From Gammaproteobacteria bacterium (GTDB lineage Bacteria > Pseudomonadota > Gammaproteobacteria > Acidiferrobacterales > Sulfurifustaceae), in contig JACQFZ010000050.1 of assembly GCA_016199745.1 (NCBI GenBank), positions 62,001 through 126,000 of the forward strand: a DNA stretch of 64,000 bases, in the 5' to 3' direction. This document shows, piece by piece, positions 8,956 through 16,866 of the stretch. The position numbers and the translations under genes are program-made. Numbering within the stretch: position 1 is the first letter of the stretch; the number at the start of each line of letters is the position of its first letter. The notes beneath the pieces are model-generated. The model searched no databases. It was not told the DNA's origin and worked only from the letters and a program-made list of their open reading frames with translations.

Positions 8956-9819
8956 ATGGAACGTCCTCGCATTGTCATTTACCGTCGCTGGTTATCATTG
9001 TTTTGTTTGTTGCTGGCGGCGCCGTCGGCGCGAAGCGATGAAATCACCCTGCCCGATCTCGCCGGTGCATCTTCCATCGACTTGAAGACGGATGATCCAA
9101 GCCTATCCAAACGTTCGTTCGGCCAACAATTGGTCCATGACACGCGCTATATGCTCAGCGCTCCGGCTCGATGGGACGCCGACGATTGGAAAGGATTCGG
9201 CGTTGCCGCAGCATTGGTGATCGGCACCGGCGCACTGATGGATAAACGCGAAGGCGATGGCGCCGATGACGAGGAAAGCGAATTGGATAGGCTCGCGTCG
9301 AATGTCGAACGTTTTGGCGGCGAGTTTTCAGCCATCACCATGGCTGGCTTTTATGCCGGCGCCAAATTATTCGATTCGCCGCGCGCTGCTGCTGTCGCCG
9401 AAGACGGTCTTACCGCCAGCATTATCGCCTCCGTCATCATCACACCATTAACCAAATGGACGATAGGACGCGTACGCCCGAGCGATACCGCGGACAACAC
9501 CGAGTTCCACCCGTTCGGCCACAACCATTCTTTTCCTTCCGGACACACGACCCAAGCATTCGCACTCGCTTCGGTCATCGGCGCGCACTACGACTCGCCC
9601 TGGGTCGATACCGCCGCCTACACGACCGCCACCTTGGTCGGCTACGCACGCCACCAACATAATGCCCACTGGCCGTCAGACATCGTCGCCGGCGCACTGA
9701 TTGGATTCGCCGTCGGCCAAACGGTGGTACGACTGAATGACGAGAATCGCGGCGCACATCTCTCGCTGCAAGCATCAGCCGATGGACCGATGCTTGCGTG
9801 GGTCATCCCGTTTCATTGA
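8956..9819 (+). CDS. PAP2-family membrane-associated phosphatase
   Basis: A 287-residue exported protein. A signal peptide (residues about 1-27, hydrophobic LSLFCLLLAAPSA) precedes the PAP2 domain. All three catalytic motifs are seen: KWTIGRVRP (KX6RP type), PSGHTT, and a third-motif equivalent YARHQHNAHWPSDIVAG, which carries the catalytic His and Asp. The family hydrolyses phosphate monoesters on lipids (phosphatidate, undecaprenyl pyrophosphate) or small molecules in the periplasm. With an exported N-terminus and only weakly hydrophobic later segments, it may be largely periplasmic. It appears monocistronic. Confidence 0.9.
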   Translation: MERPRIVIYRRWLSLFCLLLAAPSARSDEITLPDLAGASSIDLKTDDPSLSKRSFGQQLVHDTRYMLSAPARWDADDWKGFGVAAALVIGTGALMDKREGDGADDEESELDRLASNVERFGGEFSAITMAGFYAGAKLFDSPRAAAVAEDGLTASIIASVIITPLTKWTIGRVRPSDTADNTEFHPFGHNHSFPSGHTTQAFALASVIGAHYDSPWVDTAAYTTATLVGYARHQHNAHWPSDIVAGALIGFAVGQTVVRLNDENRGAHLSLQASADGPMLAWVIPFH

Positions 9820-9906
9820 GCGACTTGCTACTGACAGCACGCTGTCAGTAGCCCCACCGTATCGTGCTGCTCCTGGACACCTCGGTCCGGTTGATAAGGA
9901 GCACGC

Positions 9907-10356
9907 ATGAAAACTGAAAACCTACTGAACGATTTTTCCACGCCCTTAGTTCAGATGATCCCACAATGGCAAATCACGTTCCAAGCGCCGGAGGATGAAG
10001 TCGACGGAATTTTAGAAAAACTGACGGCAGTGGTGCCGTTGGAATACGGCAACAACGACAAATGTGCGCTGCGCTCCGCCAGCGGCGTCGAATATTACCG
10101 ACCGCTCGCGGGGTCTCATGTGGGCGCCGAAGACGACGTGCGCAAACGCCCCGGCGTGGTCGTTGTATCGTTCCTTATTCCCCCGAACGACGCCATGCTG
10201 CGCCAAACAATCGATGCCATCGCCGCCGCCCATAGTTACGAAGAGCCGGTAATTACGGTGCAAACCGCTTTGGCGAGCCGCTCGAAAACAATCGGTGCGA
10301 AAGACAATCCGAACCGCTGGTGGAACCGCGGCGGCGATTGGAAAACCGGATCTTAA
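9907..10356 (+). CDS. stand-alone NIF3/YqfO C-terminal-like domain protein
   Basis: A 149-residue protein with a strong ribosome site (AAGGAG) before ATG 9907. Residues about 105-125 (IDAIAAAHSYEEPVITVQTA) match the AAHPYEEPxxxV motif of the CutA1-like domain inserted in, or appended to, NIF3/YqfO proteins. No dimetal-binding NIF3 halves are present, so only this small domain is encoded. The N-terminal 30 residues and the basic C-terminal tail (NRWWNRGGDWKTGS) are not recognised. Function is unknown; stand-alone versions exist in many bacteria without an assigned role. Confidence 0.7.
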   Translation: MKTENLLNDFSTPLVQMIPQWQITFQAPEDEVDGILEKLTAVVPLEYGNNDKCALRSASGVEYYRPLAGSHVGAEDDVRKRPGVVVVSFLIPPNDAMLRQTIDAIAAAHSYEEPVITVQTALASRSKTIGAKDNPNRWWNRGGDWKTGS

Positions 10357-10370
10357 AAAACCGAACGGAG

Positions 10371-10407
10371 CCGGCCGGCGGCGCCTCAGGACTTGAGCGC
10401 CGGCCGG
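10371..10407. terminator. GC-rich hairpin between convergent genes
   Basis: Arms CCGGCCGGCGGCGC and GCGCCGGCCGG flank an 11-12 base loop, where the YqfO-like gene (ending at 10356) meets the end of the AraC gene (stop at 10386). It overlaps the AraC coding end and has no clear T-run on the plus strand, but an A-rich tract to its left (10354-10360) gives a T-run for minus-strand transcription. It may be an intrinsic terminator for the AraC gene. Weakly supported. Confidence 0.4.
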
Positions 10408-11333
10408 GCCCGTCGCAACTCGCCGGGACCGACGCCGAGCACGCGCTTGAAGGCTTTACTGAAGGCGGCATCGGACTGATAGCCGCAACGCGCGGCGACT
10501 TCGGACACACTCAGACGGTCTTGCTCCAACCATCGCCGCGCCCGCTGCATGCGCCAATCGAGCAGAAAATCCATCGGCGTCTGTCCGAGCAACGCATGAA
10601 AGCGTTCGGCAAACGTCGAGCGCGATAGGAACACTTGTTCCGCCAACGCTTCCAACGTCCACGCCCGCTCCGGTTGCTCGCACATGCTGATCAACGCCGC
10701 GCAAATTTGTTTGTCGCGCAACGCCGCCAACAATCCGGCGGAAGTCGCGTTCCCGGCGACGGCGTAGCGAATCACATAGAACATCAGCGCATCGGCTAAC
10801 CGATCCAACACCGCGGTTGCCGCCAGCGCGTCGGCCTGCGCTTCGATGAACAACAAATCGATTAGCTGACGAAACTGGGCGGCCCCGCTGTGTTGGCTGC
10901 GAACGATAAGATATGGCGGCAACATCGAAAAGATAAGCCGATGGGCGCTACGATCCATCATCAGATAACCACAAATGAGCGCCGTCCCCGACTGCTGACG
11001 ATCGAACGCGACCGGCGACGGCAACGAGATCTGGCCATAGCCCGTCGTTATATCGGGCGCCGACGCCAATAAATGCGGTGCGTCGTGCGGCAACACCACG
11101 ACGTCTCCTTGCTGCAGCCGCAACGGCGTATCCATACCCGGTAGGCGAAACCAGCATTCGCCGTGACATATCGCATGAAAGTTGACGTGGCCGCTGCCGG
11201 CGGTATCGAGCGACCAGGTCTCGCACACCTGCCCGCGGTAGTATACCTGGCACTGGAACGACACCGCGCGCAAGTAATCGTCGAGCACGCGCTTGATCGC
11301 CGGCGCCGCATCGTTACCCGGACGTTCAGACAT
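10386..11333 (-). CDS. AraC family regulator with N-terminal cupin domain
   Basis: A 315-residue transcription factor. The N-terminal half is an AraC-binding cupin (GECWFRLPGMDTPLRLQQGD, then VVLPHDAPHLL). The C-terminal 100 residues are a double helix-turn-helix (LEALAEQVFLSRSTFAERF, then SVSEVAARCGYQSDAAFSKA). An in-frame ATG lies upstream at 11369, but ATG 11333 has a good GGGGGAG site five bases before it. It faces the YHS/HPP/flavodoxin genes and probably regulates them. Members with this cupin type often answer small organic or redox signals; the effector is unknown. Confidence 0.92.
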   Translation of the reverse strand: MSERPGNDAAPAIKRVLDDYLRAVSFQCQVYYRGQVCETWSLDTAGSGHVNFHAICHGECWFRLPGMDTPLRLQQGDVVVLPHDAPHLLASAPDITTGYGQISLPSPVAFDRQQSGTALICGYLMMDRSAHRLIFSMLPPYLIVRSQHSGAAQFRQLIDLLFIEAQADALAATAVLDRLADALMFYVIRYAVAGNATSAGLLAALRDKQICAALISMCEQPERAWTLEALAEQVFLSRSTFAERFHALLGQTPMDFLLDWRMQRARRWLEQDRLSVSEVAARCGYQSDAAFSKAFKRVLGVGPGELRRARPALKS

Positions 11334-11431
11334 AAAACTCCCCCGCTCGCACATAGAGCGCAACGACACGCCGTCCTACATTGGCGAACGTCGTCTGCCG
11401 TATCCACTTCAACTTTTTATAGGGGATTGTC

Positions 11432-11935
11432 ATGAACCGTCGTTTTATCAGCACGTACGCCATCTCCCTACGACGCGTCGTCGTTCCGTTAGCGATCGTT
11501 GCCGCTACTAGCGCTGGTCTGGTCGCACCCGCGGCTTACGCCGTCAAGCAAACCGGCGGCGAATATAACACGATGTACGCCGGCCTCGGCGCCAAGGGCT
11601 ACGACGTCGTCTCGTACTTCAACAAAGGAAAACCGGCGGTGGGCTCAGCGGAACACGAGTCTGTCTACGGCGGCGTCACCTGGCGTTTCGTCAGCGAAAA
11701 AAATAAAGAGGCGTTCGCCGCCAATCCGGAAAAGTATGCGCCGCAGTACGGCGGATTCTGTTCCTGGGGGGTTGCCAACGGCAAACTGTTCGATGTCGAT
11801 CCGGTAAACGGCTGGAGCATCGTCGACGGCAAGCTGTATCTCAATTTCAACGGCGATCTCAACAAGACATTTGCTGGCGAGTCGACTAAATTTATCTCCC
11901 AAGCCGAGAAGAACTGGCCGGCACTCAATCATTAG
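11432..11935 (+). CDS. exported YHS domain protein
   Basis: A 167-residue protein with a signal peptide (positive n-region MNRRFISTYAISLRR, hydrophobic core, AAYA cleavage site near residue 36). The mature part carries a YHS-type domain: GYDVVSYFNKGKPAVGSAEH, then TWRFVSEKNKEAFAANPEKYAPQYGG and FCSWGVANGK. Family members sit in the periplasm and are suspected to bind metal, but few are characterised. It is the first gene after the divergent AraC regulator and is followed by HPP and flavodoxin-type genes, suggesting a metal or redox-related unit. Confidence 0.87.
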   Translation: MNRRFISTYAISLRRVVVPLAIVAATSAGLVAPAAYAVKQTGGEYNTMYAGLGAKGYDVVSYFNKGKPAVGSAEHESVYGGVTWRFVSEKNKEAFAANPEKYAPQYGGFCSWGVANGKLFDVDPVNGWSIVDGKLYLNFNGDLNKTFAGESTKFISQAEKNWPALNH

Positions 11936-12030
11936 ACGGCAGACGCCGATCACGTTTTACTATCGACCCGGGAGCCTGGAGCAAACCGCCACGCTCCCGT
12001 TTTTCATAACAATTGCTAAGGACATCAAAA

Positions 12031-12543
12031 ATGCCAATTCCATTCAGCAAACTCAGCGGTGGCGGTTCACTTCCGGAGCGCGAGCCGTTGCCCGGCATCG
12101 CCATGGCCTGGATCGGCGGCTTACTGGCCATCGCCGCTGTCGCGCTGGCGACAGATACGCTCGGTATGCCGATGGTGCTCGGTTCGTTCGGCGCCAGTTG
12201 CGTATTGGTGTTCGGTTTTCCCAAGTCACCGTTTTCGCAACCGCGTAATGTCATCGCCGGCCACTTCTTATCGTCGCTAATTGGCCTGTTGTTTTTCACC
12301 GCATTCGGTGCCGTTTGGTGGAGCATGGCGTTGGCGCTTGCTTGTGCCATCGCCGCCATGCAGTTGACGCGCACGGTCCATCCGCCGGCGGGCTCCAATC
12401 CGGTTATCGTCATGCTGACGCATCCGAGCTGGGCGTTCCTGGTCACACCCACACTATTGGGAGTGCTCTTGATCTTGCTGGTCGCGCTCGTGATCAACAA
12501 CATCGGCAAGGCGCGGCGCTACCCCGTCTACTGGCTGGGCTAA
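12031..12543 (+). CDS. HPP family membrane protein
   Basis: A 170-residue integral membrane protein with four hydrophobic segments. It carries the family signature: TVHPPAGSNPVIVM contains the HPP triad, and MVLGSFGASCVLVFGFP precedes it. A ribosome site (AAGGA) is eight bases before ATG 12031. HPP proteins have been linked to nitrite or other anion transport in plant chloroplasts and cyanobacteria; in Proteobacteria the role is undefined. It lies 95 bases after the YHS gene and is probably co-transcribed. Confidence 0.88.
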   Translation: MPIPFSKLSGGGSLPEREPLPGIAMAWIGGLLAIAAVALATDTLGMPMVLGSFGASCVLVFGFPKSPFSQPRNVIAGHFLSSLIGLLFFTAFGAVWWSMALALACAIAAMQLTRTVHPPAGSNPVIVMLTHPSWAFLVTPTLLGVLLILLVALVINNIGKARRYPVYWLG

Positions 12544-12609
12544 GTCGCGTTGGTTACCGCTTAGGCGCGGCGTATAATTTTTGCCGCGTCTTCGCTCGCG
12601 CCAGCGTTC

Positions 12610-13065
12610 ATGAAAAAACTACTGATCGTCTATCACACCCAAGGCGTACGCACCGGCGAGCTGGCCGACGCCGTATTGCGCGGTGCGCGCGAAATCGACG
12701 ATGTCGAGACGGTGATGAAACACGCATTCGATACCGGCGTCGACGACTTAACTTCCGCCAGCGGCGTTATCTTCGGCACGCCGGAGAACTTCGGCTATAT
12801 GTCCGGCGCACTGAAAGATTTTTTCGACCGGGTGTTTTATCCGGCGCAAGGCAAGATCGAAGGCATGCCGTACGCGATTTTTGTTGCCGCCGGCAACGAC
12901 GGCACCGGCGCGGTTAACGCCATCGACCGTATCGTTCGTGGCTTTCCGTTGAAGAAGGTTGCCGAACCGGTGATCGCCAAGGAAAAAACGACATCGGAAG
13001 ATTTAGCGAGATGTGTAGAACTGGGGATGACATTGGCGGCGGGACTTTCGGTCGGGATTTTTTAA
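12610..13065 (+). CDS. flavodoxin-like NAD(P)H-dependent FMN protein
   Basis: A 151-residue flavodoxin-fold protein. The N-terminal MKKLLIVYHTQGVRTGELAD has the phosphate-binding strand-loop. The second flavin loop is GVIFGTPENFGYMSGALKDFFDR, as in the NADPH-dependent FMN reductase/WrbA-like group. ATG 12610 follows the HPP gene by 66 bases. It is likely a small soluble electron carrier or oxidoreductase. Its partner is unknown; the adjacent YHS and HPP genes may form one regulon under the AraC protein. Confidence 0.85.
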   Translation: MKKLLIVYHTQGVRTGELADAVLRGAREIDDVETVMKHAFDTGVDDLTSASGVIFGTPENFGYMSGALKDFFDRVFYPAQGKIEGMPYAIFVAAGNDGTGAVNAIDRIVRGFPLKKVAEPVIAKEKTTSEDLARCVELGMTLAAGLSVGIF

Positions 13066-13135
13066 TACTCGTCGATGAGAGAGTAAAAAATAGAAGCGCA
13101 GCGTGTTAGCGTTGGCGATATTAAACAACGCGCAT

Positions 13136-13966
13136 TTACAACCGATAACTCAAACAAATCGCGCCGGCCGCGATCACGACGCAGGCACCAAGCCTGCGCC
13201 ACGTCAACGTCTCACCGAGAAACATCCGACCGATCAGCGCGGCGAAGGCGATACTGGTCTCACGCAACGCCGATACCGGGCCCATCGGGCTTTGTGTCAT
13301 CGCCCAAATGACAATGCCATAGGTGAGCAACGACAACACTCCGCCGCCGGTGGCTTTGATCGTCGCCGGCGAACCAAGCGGAATGACCAATCGCCGGCGC
13401 GCTGCCAAAAACGCCAGTACCATCAAGATTCCATAGAGCACGAAGATCCACGCCGAGTAAGCGTACGAGTTGCCGGCAAGACGCGCGCCCATACCGTCGG
13501 TGATGGTGTAGCTGGCGATAAACAATCCGGTAACGAGCGCCGAACCGACGGCGCGGGCGTGGCGATGCGCGTGCGCCATGCTGAGAATGCCGAGCGACAC
13601 CAAAAACACGCCGAACCACGCGGCGGTACTCAACTGATCACCGGCGAGCACCGCGCCGCCAATCGTCACCAGCAACGGCGACGACCCACGGGCGATGGGA
13701 TACACCTCGCTGAATTCGCCGTGACCATAGGCGCGTACCAGGAACAAGCAGTAGCAAGTCTGCAGCACCGACGATAAACCGAGATACGGCCAACTCGCTG
13801 GTAGCGGCAACGGTAATACGAGCACCATCGGTATACCGACGATCATCGTCACGATCGACATTACCGTGATCGTCCAAAACGGATCGGCGCCGCTGCGCAG
13901 CATGGCATTCCACGTCGCATGCAACGCGGCGGCGCAAAGCACGGCACCAACAACGACCGGCATCAT
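13136..13966 (-). CDS. EamA/DMT superfamily transporter
   Basis: A 276-residue membrane protein with about ten hydrophobic segments in two EamA repeats; the repeat signatures GSSPLLVTIGGAVLAGDQLS and LRETSIAFAALIGRMFLGE end each half. The chosen start is one of two adjacent ATGs (13966/13963), with GGCGAGG upstream. The longer frame to 14014 runs into the preceding gene. It overlaps the stop of the disrupted MFS gene, so it was probably part of the HD-MFS-EamA operon. Such proteins usually export small metabolites or amino acids; the substrate is unknown. Confidence 0.87.
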   Translation of the reverse strand: MMPVVVGAVLCAAALHATWNAMLRSGADPFWTITVMSIVTMIVGIPMVLVLPLPLPASWPYLGLSSVLQTCYCLFLVRAYGHGEFSEVYPIARGSSPLLVTIGGAVLAGDQLSTAAWFGVFLVSLGILSMAHAHRHARAVGSALVTGLFIASYTITDGMGARLAGNSYAYSAWIFVLYGILMVLAFLAARRRLVIPLGSPATIKATGGGVLSLLTYGIVIWAMTQSPMGPVSALRETSIAFAALIGRMFLGETLTWRRLGACVVIAAGAICLSYRL

Positions 13967-15139
13967 GATGTAACCTCGCCGGTTCGTGCGCCAGCCAGGC
14001 TCACCAACGCGCAAATTATCACCACCGCCAACACTGCTGATATCGAAATAAAAAGCCCATCGTTCCCCAACATTTGCATGGCGAAGCCGGCGACCAGCGA
14101 GCCTATTGCCAAACCAATGCCGTTGATAGAGATCAAGGTCACACTGGCGCGCACCGTTTCGTCACGGCTGATTCGGTCGTTGACATGAGACGCACCCAAC
14201 GCGTAAAGCGGATTGCTCGTGCCGGCGACTAATCCGCCAAGCGCCATCAATGCCACAAAATTGTGCACGTCGGCCAACACCAGCATCAACGCCGCCGCCA
14301 ACGCCGTGCAAGCGGCGACCAAATCGATCGCTCAACATGCCCAACGGAATTTGCGTCACCGCCGGCGCGATCAGCACAAACGAGATAAAGCCGGAAATTT
14401 CGCCGGCCGTCAGGCCCGACTGCTTGCCGAATACACCCGCCATGCTGAAGAACGCGCTCAGCACGAACCCGGACATCATGCAGCAGATACCACCGAGCGG
14501 CGAACAGGCGATGAGCTTGGCGATCGGTAATGCTTGCTGCTTCGGCGCGATCTCCGGTTCCTTTGACGTCAGAAAACACACCGGCACTAGCGCGAAGGTA
14601 AACAGAATACCGGCGACGATATACGCATCGTTGCCGGCAAATAACCCAAGCAACAACGGGCTCGCACCAACACCGAGGACACGCACGCATTCATAAATCG
14701 CCAAGCTCCGACCGCGCACGGCGTTATGTGCCTGAAACTGAATCCAACCCTCGACCACCGACCAATGGCCACCCATGGCGACACCGGCCAGAAACCGCAG
14801 TAACGCCCAACCGACGACCGGCGTCGTCAAGCTGAGCGCAACGGTGGAAACACCGGCAACACCGGCGAGCAGCATGAACCAACGGACATGACGCACGCGC
14901 CGTACAAAGCGTTCGGTCAACGCCGCGCCGACAAAGATACCGACGAAAAACATTGAACCCAGAAGACCGATGGTCGATTCCGGATAGCCGTGCTCGGCCA
15001 AGGCAATGCCCATGACGTTGAAGAGTCCGCCGTGCGCCAGTGCAAATAACATCGCGCCGAGCAACACCGGGCTGATTGGGAGTAACACGACACGCAACTG
15101 CGCCGTCGCCGATGGCAAACGATCGACTGTCGCTGACAT
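13963..15139 (-). pseudogene. MFS transporter, frame-disrupted
   Basis: Two overlapping minus-strand frames together make one normal-length transporter. The first (15139 down to about 14330) runs from MSATVDRLPSATAQL through ten hydrophobic segments to the motif-A-like IPLGMLSDRFGRR, then turns into non-hydrophobic nonsense. The second frame resumes near 14322 with VAACTALAAALMLVLADV and encodes the last membrane segments to 13963. The break lies in the GATCGATTTGG stretch at about 14318-14335 and corresponds to one extra base or a loss of 3n+2 bases. It may be a real inactivating mutation or an assembly error. Its neighbours are an HD-domain gene (3 bases upstream) and EamA. Confidence 0.8.
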
Positions 15140-15142
15140 TGC

Positions 15143-15712
15143 TTAAGTCGCCTGCTGCAAACCGCCGTACGGCGCTTTATTAAAGAGGCGTCGAACCATC
15201 GGTACGAAATCCGCGAGCGATAATGTCGGATAGTGACGATCGAACGAGGTCTGATCCCAACGTTCGCAAAAACGTGCCGTGTGCTCGAACGCGGGATGGT
15301 CGCGGTAACGGTCGCGCTCGTTGCGATCACGACCGACGAAGTGGAAGTAGTAGTAGCCTTGAAAGACGCCGTGCTTGCTCACCAGCCAATGATTGTCGGC
15401 GGACACATATGGCTTGAGGATAGCGGCGGCGAGCTCACCGTGGTTATAGGGCGACAGATCATCGCCGATGTCATGCAACAGCGCGCAGACGACGGTCTCT
15501 TCATCGGCGCCGTCTTCAGCAGCGCGGGTCGCCGTTTGCAGCGAATGCTGTAAGCGATCGATCGGCATACCGAGCTCATTACCTTGCAGCAGTTGCAGGC
15601 TGCGTAATACCCGATCGGCCAGCCCGCGCTCGTAATCGGCGCACAGCGTATCGATCTGCTGCCAATCCTCGACTGTACTCTCGTCAAAACGCGTGAACCG
15701 CGGCACCCACAT
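15143..15712 (-). CDS. HD-domain protein related to diiron HD oxygenases
   Basis: About 189 residues from ATG 15712 (GGAG eight bases upstream; ATG 15733 is an alternative). It carries RLQHSLQTATRA, the metal pair ALLHDIGD, YNHGELAAAIL and KHGVFQGYYY, and RWDQ near the C-terminus. From memory this order of His, HD, His, His and Asp matches the six metal ligands of PhnZ/TmpB/MIOX-type HD oxygenases. The PhnZ substrate residues Tyr24 and Glu27 are not at the expected spacing, and Lys108 aligns with Gln. It is either a distinct oxygenase or a phosphohydrolase. It is the first gene of an operon with two transporters, facing a LysR gene. Confidence 0.75.
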   Translation of the reverse strand: MWVPRFTRFDESTVEDWQQIDTLCADYERGLADRVLRSLQLLQGNELGMPIDRLQHSLQTATRAAEDGADEETVVCALLHDIGDDLSPYNHGELAAAILKPYVSADNHWLVSKHGVFQGYYYFHFVGRDRNERDRYRDHPAFEHTARFCERWDQTSFDRHYPTLSLADFVPMVRRLFNKAPYGGLQQAT

Positions 15713-15813
15713 AGGATAAGCTCCAATTATCATTCTTGAACGATAGTCGGCCGGAGTTGGTGGATTCAAGCAATCAATTCTAATATTGAGGATAAGCAAT
15801 ACTTATCTGAACA

Positions 15814-16743
15814 ATGGCCCGCTCGCTTCCACCGCTCAACTTATTGCGCACCTTCGAGGTCGCCGCCCGCCACCTGAGCTTTACGCTGGCGGCCGCCGAG
15901 CTGCATGTCACCCAAGCCGCCATCAGCCAACAGATCAAACAGCTCGAAGACGCCCTGGGAACGGCGCTGTTCCTGCGCGCGCACCGCAAGCTGCGGCTGA
16001 CCGATCAAGGTCGGCAACTGTTGCCGGTGTTGCAGACGTCGTTTCATCAAATCGCCGACACCATCACCGCCTTACGCGCAACCAAAGGTCGACAAACATT
16101 GACCATCGGCCTCGGCACCTCGTTCGGTAGCTGGCTGGCGCCGCGGCTCGAACGATTTTGGACGATACATCCCGACGTCGATTTGCGGCTGCATCACTCG
16201 CGACGATTGATCAACTTTGTCGAAGATGACATCGAGCTGGCGATACGCTGGGGTCGCGGCGATTGGCCCAACGTCGTCGCCGAACCATTGATGGGATTGA
16301 CGCTGACACCGGTCTGCAGTCCGGCGCTGCTGGCCGGCGCGCGGCCGCTGCGAACACCGGACGATCTCAGGCACCATACGCTGCTGCATGACACCGACTA
16401 CGAGAGTTGGCGCCAATGGCTGATCGCCGCCAACATTAATGCGAACGAGGTCGAGAAAATTTGTCGCGGCTCGGTGTTCGACGACACCAACGTCGTGACC
16501 CAGGCGGCGTTAGACGGCCAAGGCGTGGCGCTCTGCGGGATTGCTTTAGTGACGAGTCATTTGGCCAGCGGCCGACTACTGCAACCGTTCGATTTAACGG
16601 TCGATACCGACAGCCAGTACTACGTGCTCTATCCGCCGATGGCGTTGAAACGACCCCTTGTCAACGACTTTATTCGTTGGCTACACCTCGAAACTGGATC
16701 CGATGCAGCGCGGCCTGCTGATGAACCGCGCAACAAAAATTAA
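15814..16743 (+). CDS. LysR family regulator (GcvA-like)
   Basis: A 309-residue LysR protein starting MARSLPPLNLLRTFEVAARH, typical of the GcvA group. The helix-turn-helix is at about residues 5-64 (FTLAAAELHVTQAAISQQIKQLE), and the effector domain includes FVEDDIELAIRWGRGDWPN. It is transcribed away from the HD-domain/MFS/EamA operon across a gap of about 100 bases, which points to control of that operon. The C-terminus is slightly extended (DAARPADEPRNKN) compared with the usual length. Confidence 0.93.
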   Translation: MARSLPPLNLLRTFEVAARHLSFTLAAAELHVTQAAISQQIKQLEDALGTALFLRAHRKLRLTDQGRQLLPVLQTSFHQIADTITALRATKGRQTLTIGLGTSFGSWLAPRLERFWTIHPDVDLRLHHSRRLINFVEDDIELAIRWGRGDWPNVVAEPLMGLTLTPVCSPALLAGARPLRTPDDLRHHTLLHDTDYESWRQWLIAANINANEVEKICRGSVFDDTNVVTQAALDGQGVALCGIALVTSHLASGRLLQPFDLTVDTDSQYYVLYPPMALKRPLVNDFIRWLHLETGSDAARPADEPRNKN

Positions 16744-16866
16744 GCGAAATAGGCAATAACCGACAACCCGGAGGATGGCACTTAACAACACCGTGCGCTC
16801 CCCCGGGATGACGAACCCGGACCTAACGATCGCCATCTCATCGTTATCACTCGGCGACCATTGCCG

